Source: Chryseobacterium populi | GTDB taxonomy: Bacteria > Bacteroidota > Bacteroidia > Flavobacteriales > Weeksellaceae | Reading direction: 5' to 3' | Assembly (NCBI RefSeq): GCF_000282115.1 | Contig: NZ_AKJY01000014.1 | Span: 124,001 to 188,000, forward strand | Length of the DNA stretch: 64,000 bases | Shown here: one piece after another, positions 25,174 through 32,748 of the stretch | Layout: every line of letters starts with the position of its first letter | Position numbering within the stretch: position 1 is the stretch's first letter | Program-made: the position numbers and the translations under genes | Notes under the pieces: model-generated | Databases searched by the model: none | What the model was told of the DNA's origin: nothing | Seen by the model: only the letters and a program-made list of their open reading frames with translations

Positions 25174-26763
25174 ATGCTTTTTTTACACAATATATCCTAC
25201 AGGTTTCCCAACATAGACCTCCTTTTTAACGCTATCCATTTAACGCTACCCACTCATACAAAATCAGCTTTGGTCGGAAGCAACGGGATGGGGAAATCTA
25301 CCTTGCTTAAACTTATCGCAGGCGAAATTCAGCCTTTGAATGGGAATGTCAGTATTCAGGGCGATTTGTATTACGTTCCGCAAATGTTTGGAAATTTCAA
25401 CCATTTAACAGTTGCGGAATGTTTAAAAGCTGACAAGAAAATCAATGCACTTCAGAACATTACGAACGGGGAAGTTGACGAAGAATATTTTGAAATTTTA
25501 AATGACGACTGGAACATCGAAGAACGTTGTCAGAGCGCTTTAGAATACTGGAATCTTGAGATTTCAGATATGAATCAGCAGCTGGAAAGTTTAAGTGGTG
25601 GCCAGAAAACCAAAGTCTTCCTTGCCGGAATCCAGATTAATCAGCCGGATATTATCGTATTGGACGAACCTACCAATCATCTTGATCTGGAAGGAAGAAA
25701 ACTGCTATACGATCTTATTGAAAAGACGAATTCAACGGTGATGATTGTCAGCCATGACAGAAATTTGCTGAACCTTGTTGACACCATATTTGAGCTGAGT
25801 AACCAGGGAATTTCAACTTACGGCGGGAATTATGATTTCTATGCTGAACAAAAGGAAATCGAGACTGAAGCTTTAAACAACGATATTCATGCTAAAGAAC
25901 GTGCCTTGAAAAAAGCAAAAGAAAAAGAACGCGAAACGATTGAAAGAAAACAGAAACTCGATGCAAGAGGAAAAGGTAAGCAGGAGAAATCCGGTGTGGC
26001 GAGGATTATGATGAACACCCTCCGGAACAATGCTGAGAAAAACACTTCTAAACTGAAAGACATTCATGCTGAAAAGATCAGTAATATTTCGGGAGACCTG
26101 CGTAACCTGCGTTCATCATTGAAAAATTCGGATCAGATGAAAGTGAATTTTAATGATTCCAGTTTACATTCCGGGAAGATTCTGGTTTCGGCAGAAGAGA
26201 TCAATTTTAAATATGGCGAAGACAATCTCTGGAAAGACAACCTCAATCTTGAAATCCGAAGTGGAGACAGAATTTCGGTCAAAGGCTCAAACGGTTCCGG
26301 GAAAACAACATTGGTCAGGCTGTTGCTGGGAGATTTGGAACCTTCGTCTGGAAGTATTGCAAAATCTGATTTTAATTTTATTTACATCGACCAGGAATAT
26401 TCTCTGATTGATAAAAATTCAAAGGTCTATGATTTTGCCCAAAGGTTTAACGACAATGCCCTTCAGGAATCTGAAGTGAAAACTTTATTGTCGAGATTTT
26501 TATTCGGAAAAGAAACATGGGATAAAAAATGTGATGTGCTGAGTGGGGGAGAGCGTCTTCGGCTTCTTCTCTGTGGGCTTTCGATCAGTAATAAGGCTCC
26601 GGATATGATTATCCTTGATGAGCCGACTAATAATTTAGATCTTCAGAATGTGGAAATTCTCACAGATTCTATTAAAGATTATCATGGGACGCTGGTGGTG
26701 ATTTCACATGATGAAGTTTTTTTGGAGGAAGTGGATGCTGAGAAGGAGATTGTTTTAGGTTAG
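25174..26763 (+). CDS. ABC-F family ATPase (ribosome protection / translation factor type)
   Basis: A 529-residue cytosolic protein with two ABC domains and no membrane part. First Walker A is GSNGMGKST (35-43) and signature LSGGQ (140-144); the second half has GSNGSGKTT and LSGGE. A long charged linker (RALKKAKEKERETIERKQK) is the interdomain arm that enters the ribosome. Members either rescue stalled ribosomes or protect them from antibiotics bound to the 50S subunit. Which applies here cannot be told from sequence alone. Start is ATG at 25174. An in-frame TTG at 25123 lies inside the folded leader and is unlikely to be the start. The unusual leader suggests that expression may be induced by translation stress. 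Confidence 0.85.
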   Translation: MLFLHNISYRFPNIDLLFNAIHLTLPTHTKSALVGSNGMGKSTLLKLIAGEIQPLNGNVSIQGDLYYVPQMFGNFNHLTVAECLKADKKINALQNITNGEVDEEYFEILNDDWNIEERCQSALEYWNLEISDMNQQLESLSGGQKTKVFLAGIQINQPDIIVLDEPTNHLDLEGRKLLYDLIEKTNSTVMIVSHDRNLLNLVDTIFELSNQGISTYGGNYDFYAEQKEIETEALNNDIHAKERALKKAKEKERETIERKQKLDARGKGKQEKSGVARIMMNTLRNNAEKNTSKLKDIHAEKISNISGDLRNLRSSLKNSDQMKVNFNDSSLHSGKILVSAEEINFKYGEDNLWKDNLNLEIRSGDRISVKGSNGSGKTTLVRLLLGDLEPSSGSIAKSDFNFIYIDQEYSLIDKNSKVYDFAQRFNDNALQESEVKTLLSRFLFGKETWDKKCDVLSGGERLRLLLCGLSISNKAPDMIILDEPTNNLDLQNVEILTDSIKDYHGTLVVISHDEVFLEEVDAEKEIVLG

Positions 26764-26850
26764 TCATAAAGGCGTAGGTTTATTTTCTTTGTGCTTTTTT
26801 AAGACGCAAGAATTTTAATTTTGACAATAAAATTTGTTCTCTTTGTCATT

Positions 26851-26902
26851 CCGTAGGAATCTCGACGGTTTAATTGTAAAAAATTTGTTTAGATTCCTAC
26901 GG
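26851..26902. repeat. Inverted repeat with the CCGTAGGAATCT unit
   Basis: CCGTAGGAATCT (26851-26862) and AGATTCCTACGG (26891-26902) are perfect 12-base inverses. The longer unit GTCATTCCGTAGG recurs inverted at 29774-29790, beyond the lipoprotein genes. The rest of 26764-27118 holds no gene I can support. Confidence 0.75.
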
Positions 26903-27118
26903 TACTATATGGAGTGTTTTTAAATATTTAATTTACAATTAATTATATTTTTATTTAAAATTAAAGTGTCAATATTTGTGTCAACTAAGAGAAAAACCGT
27001 AAATCTATAATTCAAATATAAAACAAAAAGTAGGTAATAAATTGCCACTCTTGATTTCGGCTTTTTGGAATTGTTATTTGCAATATCTCAATTTCATAAC
27101 TGAAAGATAAAAAAATAA

Positions 27119-27139
27119 CCTTGACCAAAACGGTCAAGG
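27119..27139 (-). terminator. Terminator of the DUF6705 lipoprotein gene
   Basis: CCTTGACC and GGTCAAGG pair around a five-base loop, with a T-rich tract downstream on the minus strand. Confidence 0.8.
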
Positions 27140-27172
27140 CTACTATATAAATTTATATTAATGATATTTTAT

Positions 27173-27751
27173 TTATTGTTTTGTAAATATTAAATTTTCT
27201 GTTTCTGGAAGATAGATTGTAGTATTTAATGTATCAGGACAAGTATCCGATGTTACAGCAGTAGTTTCTGCAAAATACCGCCAAGATATTTGTGTACTAT
27301 TCAGGAGTTTTAAATAAATTCTCCCATGCCCTATACGACAATTTGTACCGTTATAACTTAATACAACCATACCCATTCTTGTACCATGGCTATGGATCAA
27401 ATTCTTGTCTATCATAGTAGGGAAGCTCATATTTTGGGTACTTTGAAGAATAGTTCCAGAAGAGTTTTTTACAGTGTATCTTACAATAAGAACATCCTGA
27501 TAATATTTGTAATTATATAGATCAAAGTATTTATGATCTTCTTTGGTAACATATAATGTAATTTGATTACCATCAAAATTTGCTGTATATGTTCCTACAT
27601 AAGGAGTTAGTTCATTGTTTAAGTCCTTTAAATAAGAGTTTTGGGGAGTATCTTCTAAATCAGTATTTAAAGGAAGGGTTTGCGCCTTGCAGGATAAGAT
27701 TGTAATAAAAACTATAGATAATGTTAAAAATTGTTTGAATATTGTTTTCAT
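27173..27751 (-). CDS. DUF6705-type lipoprotein
   Basis: A 192-residue secreted lipoprotein with a signal ending in IVFITILSC (Cys20 or close). The mature part has the pattern of a single beta-rich domain (TYTANFDGNQITLYVTKED near residue 55) followed by GMVVLSYNGTNCRIGHGRIY. I place it in the Chryseobacterium DUF6705 group from recall of similar sequences. Function unknown. It follows the frameshifted lipoprotein gene by only 17 bases on the same strand, so the two were probably one operon. The pair may be an effector and partner, but nothing in the sequence proves it. Start is the ATG at 27751. Confidence 0.65.
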   Translation of the reverse strand: MKTIFKQFLTLSIVFITILSCKAQTLPLNTDLEDTPQNSYLKDLNNELTPYVGTYTANFDGNQITLYVTKEDHKYFDLYNYKYYQDVLIVRYTVKNSSGTILQSTQNMSFPTMIDKNLIHSHGTRMGMVVLSYNGTNCRIGHGRIYLKLLNSTQISWRYFAETTAVTSDTCPDTLNTTIYLPETENLIFTKQ

Positions 27752-27768
27752 AATAATTATTTTTATGT

Positions 27769-29363
27769 TTATAAGCATGGATTTGCTGTTGTTGAACCAT
27801 CAGCATTTAAAGTTATTATTTTTATTCCATCATCATCTACCCTTTGTAAAATTACATTATTTTCTAATCCCATTAGTTTTGCAGTGGCAAAGAAAAGTTT
27901 TTCCAGACCATCCCCATTAAGAGTAAAGCCATTATCATCTGAATTCAAAGGGTCTTTTAGTAATTTATTAGATATTTTGTCATATTCTTTTTCTAATTTT
28001 TCTATATCGTCATTCATATAACTATGGTCAATAGCATCCTGATAAGTTCCATTAAAACGGATAATATAATTTAAGTAATTGAATCCACTGCTTCCATTTT
28101 CTTCGGCAGCAATCATTCCATGAAAAGCATTCCCCGGTCCAGTGGTTGAATTTTGGGTGGCAAGTCTCAAAAGAATATCTATGTCATTGGGAGCAAGCAT
28201 ATGTATCCCTCGTAAAGTATGATTATGATAAGCACCATAAACACCGGATAAACTACCATAGTTTACCTTATGTTTTGCATTTTGCCCTGCATCTACACAC
28301 TACCATCAGTCTTAACCTTAAATCCTATTTCCCCTCCACTTGGGTTTGTAGCAGGTAATTGAGCCTTTTCCTTTAATGCTCCAATTTTCGTTTGAACTTC
28401 AGGTCTTTCTAGTACTTTTGCAGTTTTTTCACAAGGATCATCTAAACCGGGAATAGTTCCACCACCTCCACAACTAGGGGCTAATCTATAAAAAACTGCA
28501 CCTACATTTAAACCACAAGGATTTGTAGGCACATTAGGACCGGGTGTGGTACTTCCACCGCCACCAGATCCGCCGCCACTCCCACCGCTAGGCATTGGGG
28601 GATAAGGGTCATCCTCTGCGGTTACAGTAACCTCGTAAGAACAAACTGTTGTCCCACATTGAGTACAGCCATCTTCAGCATCACAGCTTCCCACACCATG
28701 ATGGGTACAATGAACTACGATGAAACAGATTTCCATAATAATTATTTTCCCTTCCTGTTGAGCTGTAGCTAATGAATAGGGACTAAAATCCCTAACCCGT
28801 ATTGTCGCATATTCATCATCGGATTTTTTACCAACAAATAAGTCTTTAGGGATTCCTACAAATTCCTCATTTCCAAATACTAAATTATCCATATGCATAA
28901 ATGTAAGAAACAGCCGTTCACGGTTCTCAACGCTGATCTTTTGATCATAGACAATATTTTCAAGCAAAGCATTATCAAAATCTCTGACCCCGGTAACTTG
29001 ATTCCGGTCATCTAATGTTGCAAAGAGAATGGAACTCATTGTTTCATTGTCATAGGTAAGAGGAATTATAAGCCCTGTAGCTGTTTCAGTATCTACAACC
29101 TGCATTTTGTCCCAGATTGGCATTCCCCTTTGGTCTGGCATTTGAGCAAGGAAATTGGTTTCGTTGTTGTAGGCTTCAAGAATGCTAATGTAATCTATTC
29201 CGGCTCTGGCAAGTGTACCAGTTGTTTTGGTGTGTTTAAAGAAATCGGCATTATTCCGACGTGAATTGGTTTTGTCTTTTGTAAAATCTTCATTTTGGCA
29301 TGAGTATAAAATTGTACCCGCGGTTATCAATAGGGATAACCATAGAAAAAACCTGTTTTTCAT
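27769..29363 (-). pseudogene. Frameshifted lipoprotein with Gly/Ser linker and JAMM-like metal motif
   Basis: Two overlapping parts read as one gene. The first (29363 to 28293, 356 residues) has a lipoprotein signal (ILYSC), a Cys-rich patch and a Gly/Ser/Pro-rich linker, and ends in FKVKTDGSV followed by TAG. The second frame, entered by inserting one base near 28296, continues at once with VDAGQNAKHKVNYGSLSG, then AYHNHT and MLAPNDID, and runs to 27769. The combined protein would be about 530 residues. The HxH followed by (S/A)-P-x-D resembles a JAB/JAMM metalloprotease site, with Ala in the Ser position. A base deletion or a sequencing error both fit. As sequenced, the domain bearing HxH is lost. 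Confidence 0.7.
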
Positions 29364-29564
29364 TGATTTTTTAGTTTTTAAGTTGTTAAATATAAGTTAT
29401 TATCATATTTAGGGGAAATCTTTTGTAAAATTTCTAAAATCTCCCTTAGACTAGTACTGTAAATGTAGTTATAGGGAGCGACAGAACATGTCGTATTTAC
29501 TAAGAATCAAAAATAATTTTATCATTTTGTGATTGTAGATTCTTGGTTAATAACAATAGAAAAA

Positions 29565-29637
29565 GGCACGGAGCAAAACCAATCGGTTAAGAGGTACTGC
29601 GAAGAATCCAAAAGACCAGAAATGCCCTGCCCGTGCC
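29565..29637 (-). ncRNA. Candidate structured RNA closed by GGCACGG/CCGTGCC
   Basis: On the minus strand a 73-base segment is closed by a 7-bp stem GGCACGG-CCGTGCC, contains an inner AACC-GATT-GGTT hairpin, and is followed at once by TTTTTC, which would act as a terminator. It is the only GC-rich island in a 900-base AT-rich gap. Size and shape recall 6S-type or other small housekeeping RNAs of Flavobacteriia, but I cannot assign it. No matching promoter was found. Confidence 0.35.
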
Positions 29638-29773
29638 CAGTATAGGACATGGGCATAAGCCTATCAATTAAATGGCCTTCTTAGAAAATTCGCGGTTTTC
29701 TTAACCCCAAAATAGATAACTTATGCTTTTTTTATTTTGTTAAAATGACTAAAATAAGATATTGTATACTTGT

Positions 29774-29790
29774 AGTACCTACGGAATGAC
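29774..29790. repeat. Inverted copy of the GTCATTCCGTAGG unit
   Basis: GTACCTACGGAATGAC is the reverse of the sequence near 26845-26862. Together the copies bracket the DUF6705 and frameshifted lipoprotein genes. Confidence 0.6.
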
Positions 29791-29947
29791 AAAAATTATA
29801 TTTATTTTGCCAAATATTTTTCATGAAATTTTTTAAGAAAAACTTTACGATCGAAATCTTTGATAAAACCAGGTTGCTCCCCTTTTTTTTATTGGTTAAT
29901 TAATTCAAAGTGATCTTTTTTTAGTTTTGATTTCTTTTTATCCATTA

Positions 29948-30106
29948 TTATAATTCTTTTAAAGAGGTAACAATATCATCGATTGTATGAATTGAAGTAT
30001 TTAACGCCATTTTATCAGCCAAAGTAGGACTAAATTTAAGAACTTTATCTTTGGTAATTTTTAATTTCAAACTGTTTTTAGAATCAATCAAATATACAAA
30101 TAACAT
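29948..30106 (-). CDS. Possible small protein of 52 residues
   Basis: An ATG-started frame of 52 codons begins MLFVYLIDSKNSLKLKIT and ends in DDIVTSLKEL. It has an ordinary amino-acid mix, with no signal or membrane segment. A further 18-codon frame, starting MDKKKSKLKK, follows three bases later. No clear promoter is seen for either, and nothing recognisable matches. It could be a real small gene, a degraded one or chance. The rest of 29364-30202 is AT-rich and holds only the candidate RNA and the repeat described. Confidence 0.25.
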   Translation of the reverse strand: MLFVYLIDSKNSLKLKITKDKVLKFSPTLADKMALNTSIHTIDDIVTSLKEL

Positions 30107-30202
30107 AACTTAATTTGTTATTAAAATTATATACATAATAAGATTCTTTATTCTTTCAACCACGTGATTTCCACCCCATCCAAAAATAAAATTCCTCTCA
30201 AA

Positions 30203-30234
30203 TTTGCGCACCCAATTTTTTAAAAGTAATTTTG
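30203..30234 (+). promoter_or_regulatory. Promoter of purA
   Basis: -33 TTTG (30203-30206) and -7 TAATTTTG (30227-30234) are separated by 20 bases, an exact match to the Bacteroidota consensus. The ATG of purA follows 26 bases later. Confidence 0.8.
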
Positions 30235-30259
30235 CATGAATCTAAAATAAAAGTAAAAT

Positions 30260-31546
30260 ATGTCAACTTACGTAGTTGTAGGTCTTCAGTACGGAGATGA
30301 AGGTAAAGGAAAAATCACAGATGTTTTATCGGCAAAATCAGATTACGTTGTACGTTTTCAGGGCGGTGATAACGCAGGTCACACCGTATATGTGGGTGAT
30401 GAGAAATTTGTTCTACACCTTCTTCCTTCAGGAGTTCTACAGTGCAAAGGGAAATGTATCATTGCGAACGGAGTAGTGGTAAACCCTAAATCTTTCATTA
30501 AGGAGGTTGGCCAGATTGAGAGCAAAGGCTTAAGAACTGACCACATTTTTATCAGCAGAAGAGCGCATGTGATCATGCCTTACCACATTCTTTTGGATAC
30601 CTACCGTGAAGAAGATCACGGCGGAACTCAGATCGGAACTACCAAAAAAGGAATCGGACCTTGCTACGAAGATAAAATTGCAAGGGTGGGAATCAGAATG
30701 GTAGATCTTTTGAATCCGGAAATTTTAAGAGATAAAATTGAGAAAAACCTAAAAGTTAAAAATTCTCTTTTTGAAAAATATTATGGAAAACCGACTTTAG
30801 ATGTTGAAGAAATTTATAACGAATTTTTAGAGATCGGAAAACAGCTTCAGGACAGAATCGTAGATACTGAGCTTGAACTGAACGAAGCCATCCATGAAGG
30901 AAAAAATGTATTGTTTGAAGGAGCACAGGCTTTAATGCTTGATATCGACTTCGGAACATATCCATACGTAACTTCATCTTCTCCGTCTACAGGAGGGGTT
31001 TGTTCAGGAGCAGGAGTTCCACCGACTTCACTTCAGAACCTGATCGGGGTTGCAAAAGCATACTGTACAAGAGTAGGAAACGGACCTTTCCCTTCCGAAC
31101 TGGATAACGAATTAGGTGAAAAGATCAGACAGGTTGGACATGAATTCGGGGCTACAACAGGAAGACCGAGAAGAACAGGTTGGTTAGACCTTGTTTCTTT
31201 AAAGCATGCTTGTATGATTAATGGGATCAATAATCTTGTAATCACTAAACTTGACGTTCTTACAGGAATTGAAAACCTAAAGATCGTTACCCATTACAAA
31301 ACCGAAGACGGAAAAATCATCGATTACTTCACTTCTTCAACAGAGAAATTATACAACTACGAGCCAATCTATCATGATTTACCGGGCTGGAACGAAGACC
31401 TTACCAAAGTAAGAAGCTATGACGAGCTTCCTGCCAATGCTCAGAAATACATCGAATTCATCGAGCAGTACTTGGGAATCAACGTCTATTTGGTATCTGT
31501 AGGCCCTGAAAGAAGCCAGAACATTATCAGAAAAGAATTATTCTAA
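30260..31546 (+). CDS. purA: Adenylosuccinate synthase
   Basis: A 428-residue GTP-dependent enzyme that joins IMP and aspartate to adenylosuccinate in AMP synthesis. The catalytic P-loop is GDEGKGK (12-18), GGDNAGHTV (about 35-43) holds the active-site His, GTTKKGIGPCYEDK is the IMP site, and TTGRPRRTGWLDL lies near residue 300. Full length and motif set are present. It has a textbook promoter upstream and a strong terminator downstream, so it is monocistronic. Confidence 0.97.
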   Translation: MSTYVVVGLQYGDEGKGKITDVLSAKSDYVVRFQGGDNAGHTVYVGDEKFVLHLLPSGVLQCKGKCIIANGVVVNPKSFIKEVGQIESKGLRTDHIFISRRAHVIMPYHILLDTYREEDHGGTQIGTTKKGIGPCYEDKIARVGIRMVDLLNPEILRDKIEKNLKVKNSLFEKYYGKPTLDVEEIYNEFLEIGKQLQDRIVDTELELNEAIHEGKNVLFEGAQALMLDIDFGTYPYVTSSSPSTGGVCSGAGVPPTSLQNLIGVAKAYCTRVGNGPFPSELDNELGEKIRQVGHEFGATTGRPRRTGWLDLVSLKHACMINGINNLVITKLDVLTGIENLKIVTHYKTEDGKIIDYFTSSTEKLYNYEPIYHDLPGWNEDLTKVRSYDELPANAQKYIEFIEQYLGINVYLVSVGPERSQNIIRKELF

Positions 31547-31568
31547 GAAGTTAGATAATCAGATAAAA

Positions 31569-31605
31569 TAAAAAGACCGTCAATTTTTTTGATGGTCTTT
31601 TTTTA
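31569..31605 (+). terminator. Terminator after purA
   Basis: AAAAAGACCGTCA and TGATGGTCTTTTT form a long stem with a T-rich loop and tail. Confidence 0.85.
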
Positions 31606-31624
31606 TAATGTTTAACTTTCATTT

Positions 31625-31662
31625 TGTCATTGCGAGGAGCGAAGTGACAAAGCAATCTCTTG
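31625..31662. repeat. Dispersed intergenic palindrome (TCATTGCGAGG type)
   Basis: GTCATTGCGAGGAGCGAAG followed by TGACAAAGCAATCT is a known kind of short repeated palindrome seen between genes in many bacteria. The ends ATTGC and GCAAT are inverses. Confidence 0.55.
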
Positions 31663-31761
31663 TAAAATTGAAAGTCAGTTAAACAGAAATAAATAACGTC
31701 AAATATCTGCGCAAATCCAATGTAAAGGGGACTTTAATATCAATACATTGAAAATGAAAAA

Positions 31762-32589
31762 TCAATTCATGGAATATTTTACATAAGCCTTTGCCAGCTT
31801 TTCGTCATATTTATTAAGCTTATAACCTCCGCCATTATAGCCTTTCGCAAAATTAGCCCAGTTTTTATTCCTCAAGTGAATCAAAAGTCCGTTTTTTTCC
31901 AGGAATTTCCCGAATGCTTTCAAATGTTCTCCTTCATTGATCTCCATTTTGGAAACAAAATCATTCACATCGGTATAATCCAGACTTTTAGCATGAAAGC
32001 CCATGATCTGGAAACTTCCCCAGGAAGCAGAAGACAATGCAGCATCTTTGAATGTTGGATTATTTCCCAGGCCGATAGCTTCATTTAACCGGTCATATTC
32101 TTTCACACCACCCTGATAATAAATCTTGGTCCATTTAGGGTATAAAATGTCCTTGCTTGAAGCGTTGTAGTATGTGTTCGGATCAATACCCCTTTTTCTG
32201 AGTTCGTTCCAGAAAATGTGTCCTTCAAACAGGATTTTAGGTTTGTTGTTGATCAGGAAGCCTTTTCCGCTGCTTTCAATTTCGTTGACGGCTTTTACGG
32301 CTGCCAGTTCCAATCTGTATTGATCTGCAAAAGTGATCAGATCACTTTCTTTTAAGAATTTATCGGTGGTATTCACAGGAGCTGAATTTTTCTGTAGCAG
32401 TACGGTCCATGTTTTTATTCCTACAATGCCGTCTACAACCAGAGAATTTTTTCTCTGAAAATCTTTTACAGCTGCATCAACTTCCAGATTGAATGAATCC
32501 GAAATTTTAATGTTGTAGCCTAATTTATAAAGTATCTCACAAAGTGTAAGAACTTCCGGTGCTTTGGTGTAGTATTTTAAAAGTTTCAT
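31762..32589 (-). CDS. N-acetylmuramidase with N-terminal peptidoglycan-binding domain, no signal peptide
   Basis: A 275-residue murein hydrolase. Residues 1-65 form a PG_binding_1 repeat (AVKDFQRKNSLVVDGIVG), and about 85-270 form a DUF3380-type N-acetylmuramidase domain with the likely catalytic Glu in AVNEIESSGKGFL. It would cut glycan strands of peptidoglycan. Neither a signal peptide nor a membrane anchor is present, so it is made in the cytosol and needs a non-Sec route, as phage endolysins and injected effectors do. It is last of three minus-strand genes, 159 bases behind the 617-residue protein, with a heptamer repeat in the gap. Confidence 0.85.
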   Translation of the reverse strand: MKLLKYYTKAPEVLTLCEILYKLGYNIKISDSFNLEVDAAVKDFQRKNSLVVDGIVGIKTWTVLLQKNSAPVNTTDKFLKESDLITFADQYRLELAAVKAVNEIESSGKGFLINNKPKILFEGHIFWNELRKRGIDPNTYYNASSKDILYPKWTKIYYQGGVKEYDRLNEAIGLGNNPTFKDAALSSASWGSFQIMGFHAKSLDYTDVNDFVSKMEINEGEHLKAFGKFLEKNGLLIHLRNKNWANFAKGYNGGGYKLNKYDEKLAKAYVKYSMN

Positions 32590-32619
32590 GATAATTAGTT
32601 TTTAGTTATAAGTTAAGAG

Positions 32620-32660
32620 TTATGAATTATGAATTATGAATTATGAATTATGAATTATGA
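32620..32660. repeat. Heptanucleotide tandem repeat (TTATGAA)
   Basis: Five perfect units of TTATGAA plus a terminal TTATGAG. It lies between the 617-residue protein gene and the muramidase gene and is related to the repeat at 22955-22982. Confidence 0.9.
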
Positions 32661-32748
32661 GTCGATAAGAGGAGTTTAAAATATTTTTTCATATTAATTT
32701 CTTACTTCTTAATCGTTAATACATCGTACTTTTTACATTGTACAAAAA

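Noticed and set aside
29565-29637. SRP RNA (ffs) or tmRNA
   Set aside because: The conserved SRP core (GGAAGCAGC-like tetraloop region) and tmRNA tag reading frame are absent by eye.
32620-32660. CRISPR-like array
   Set aside because: The unit is only 7 bases, with no spacers; it is a simple tandem repeat. No CRISPR array or cas gene is seen in the window.
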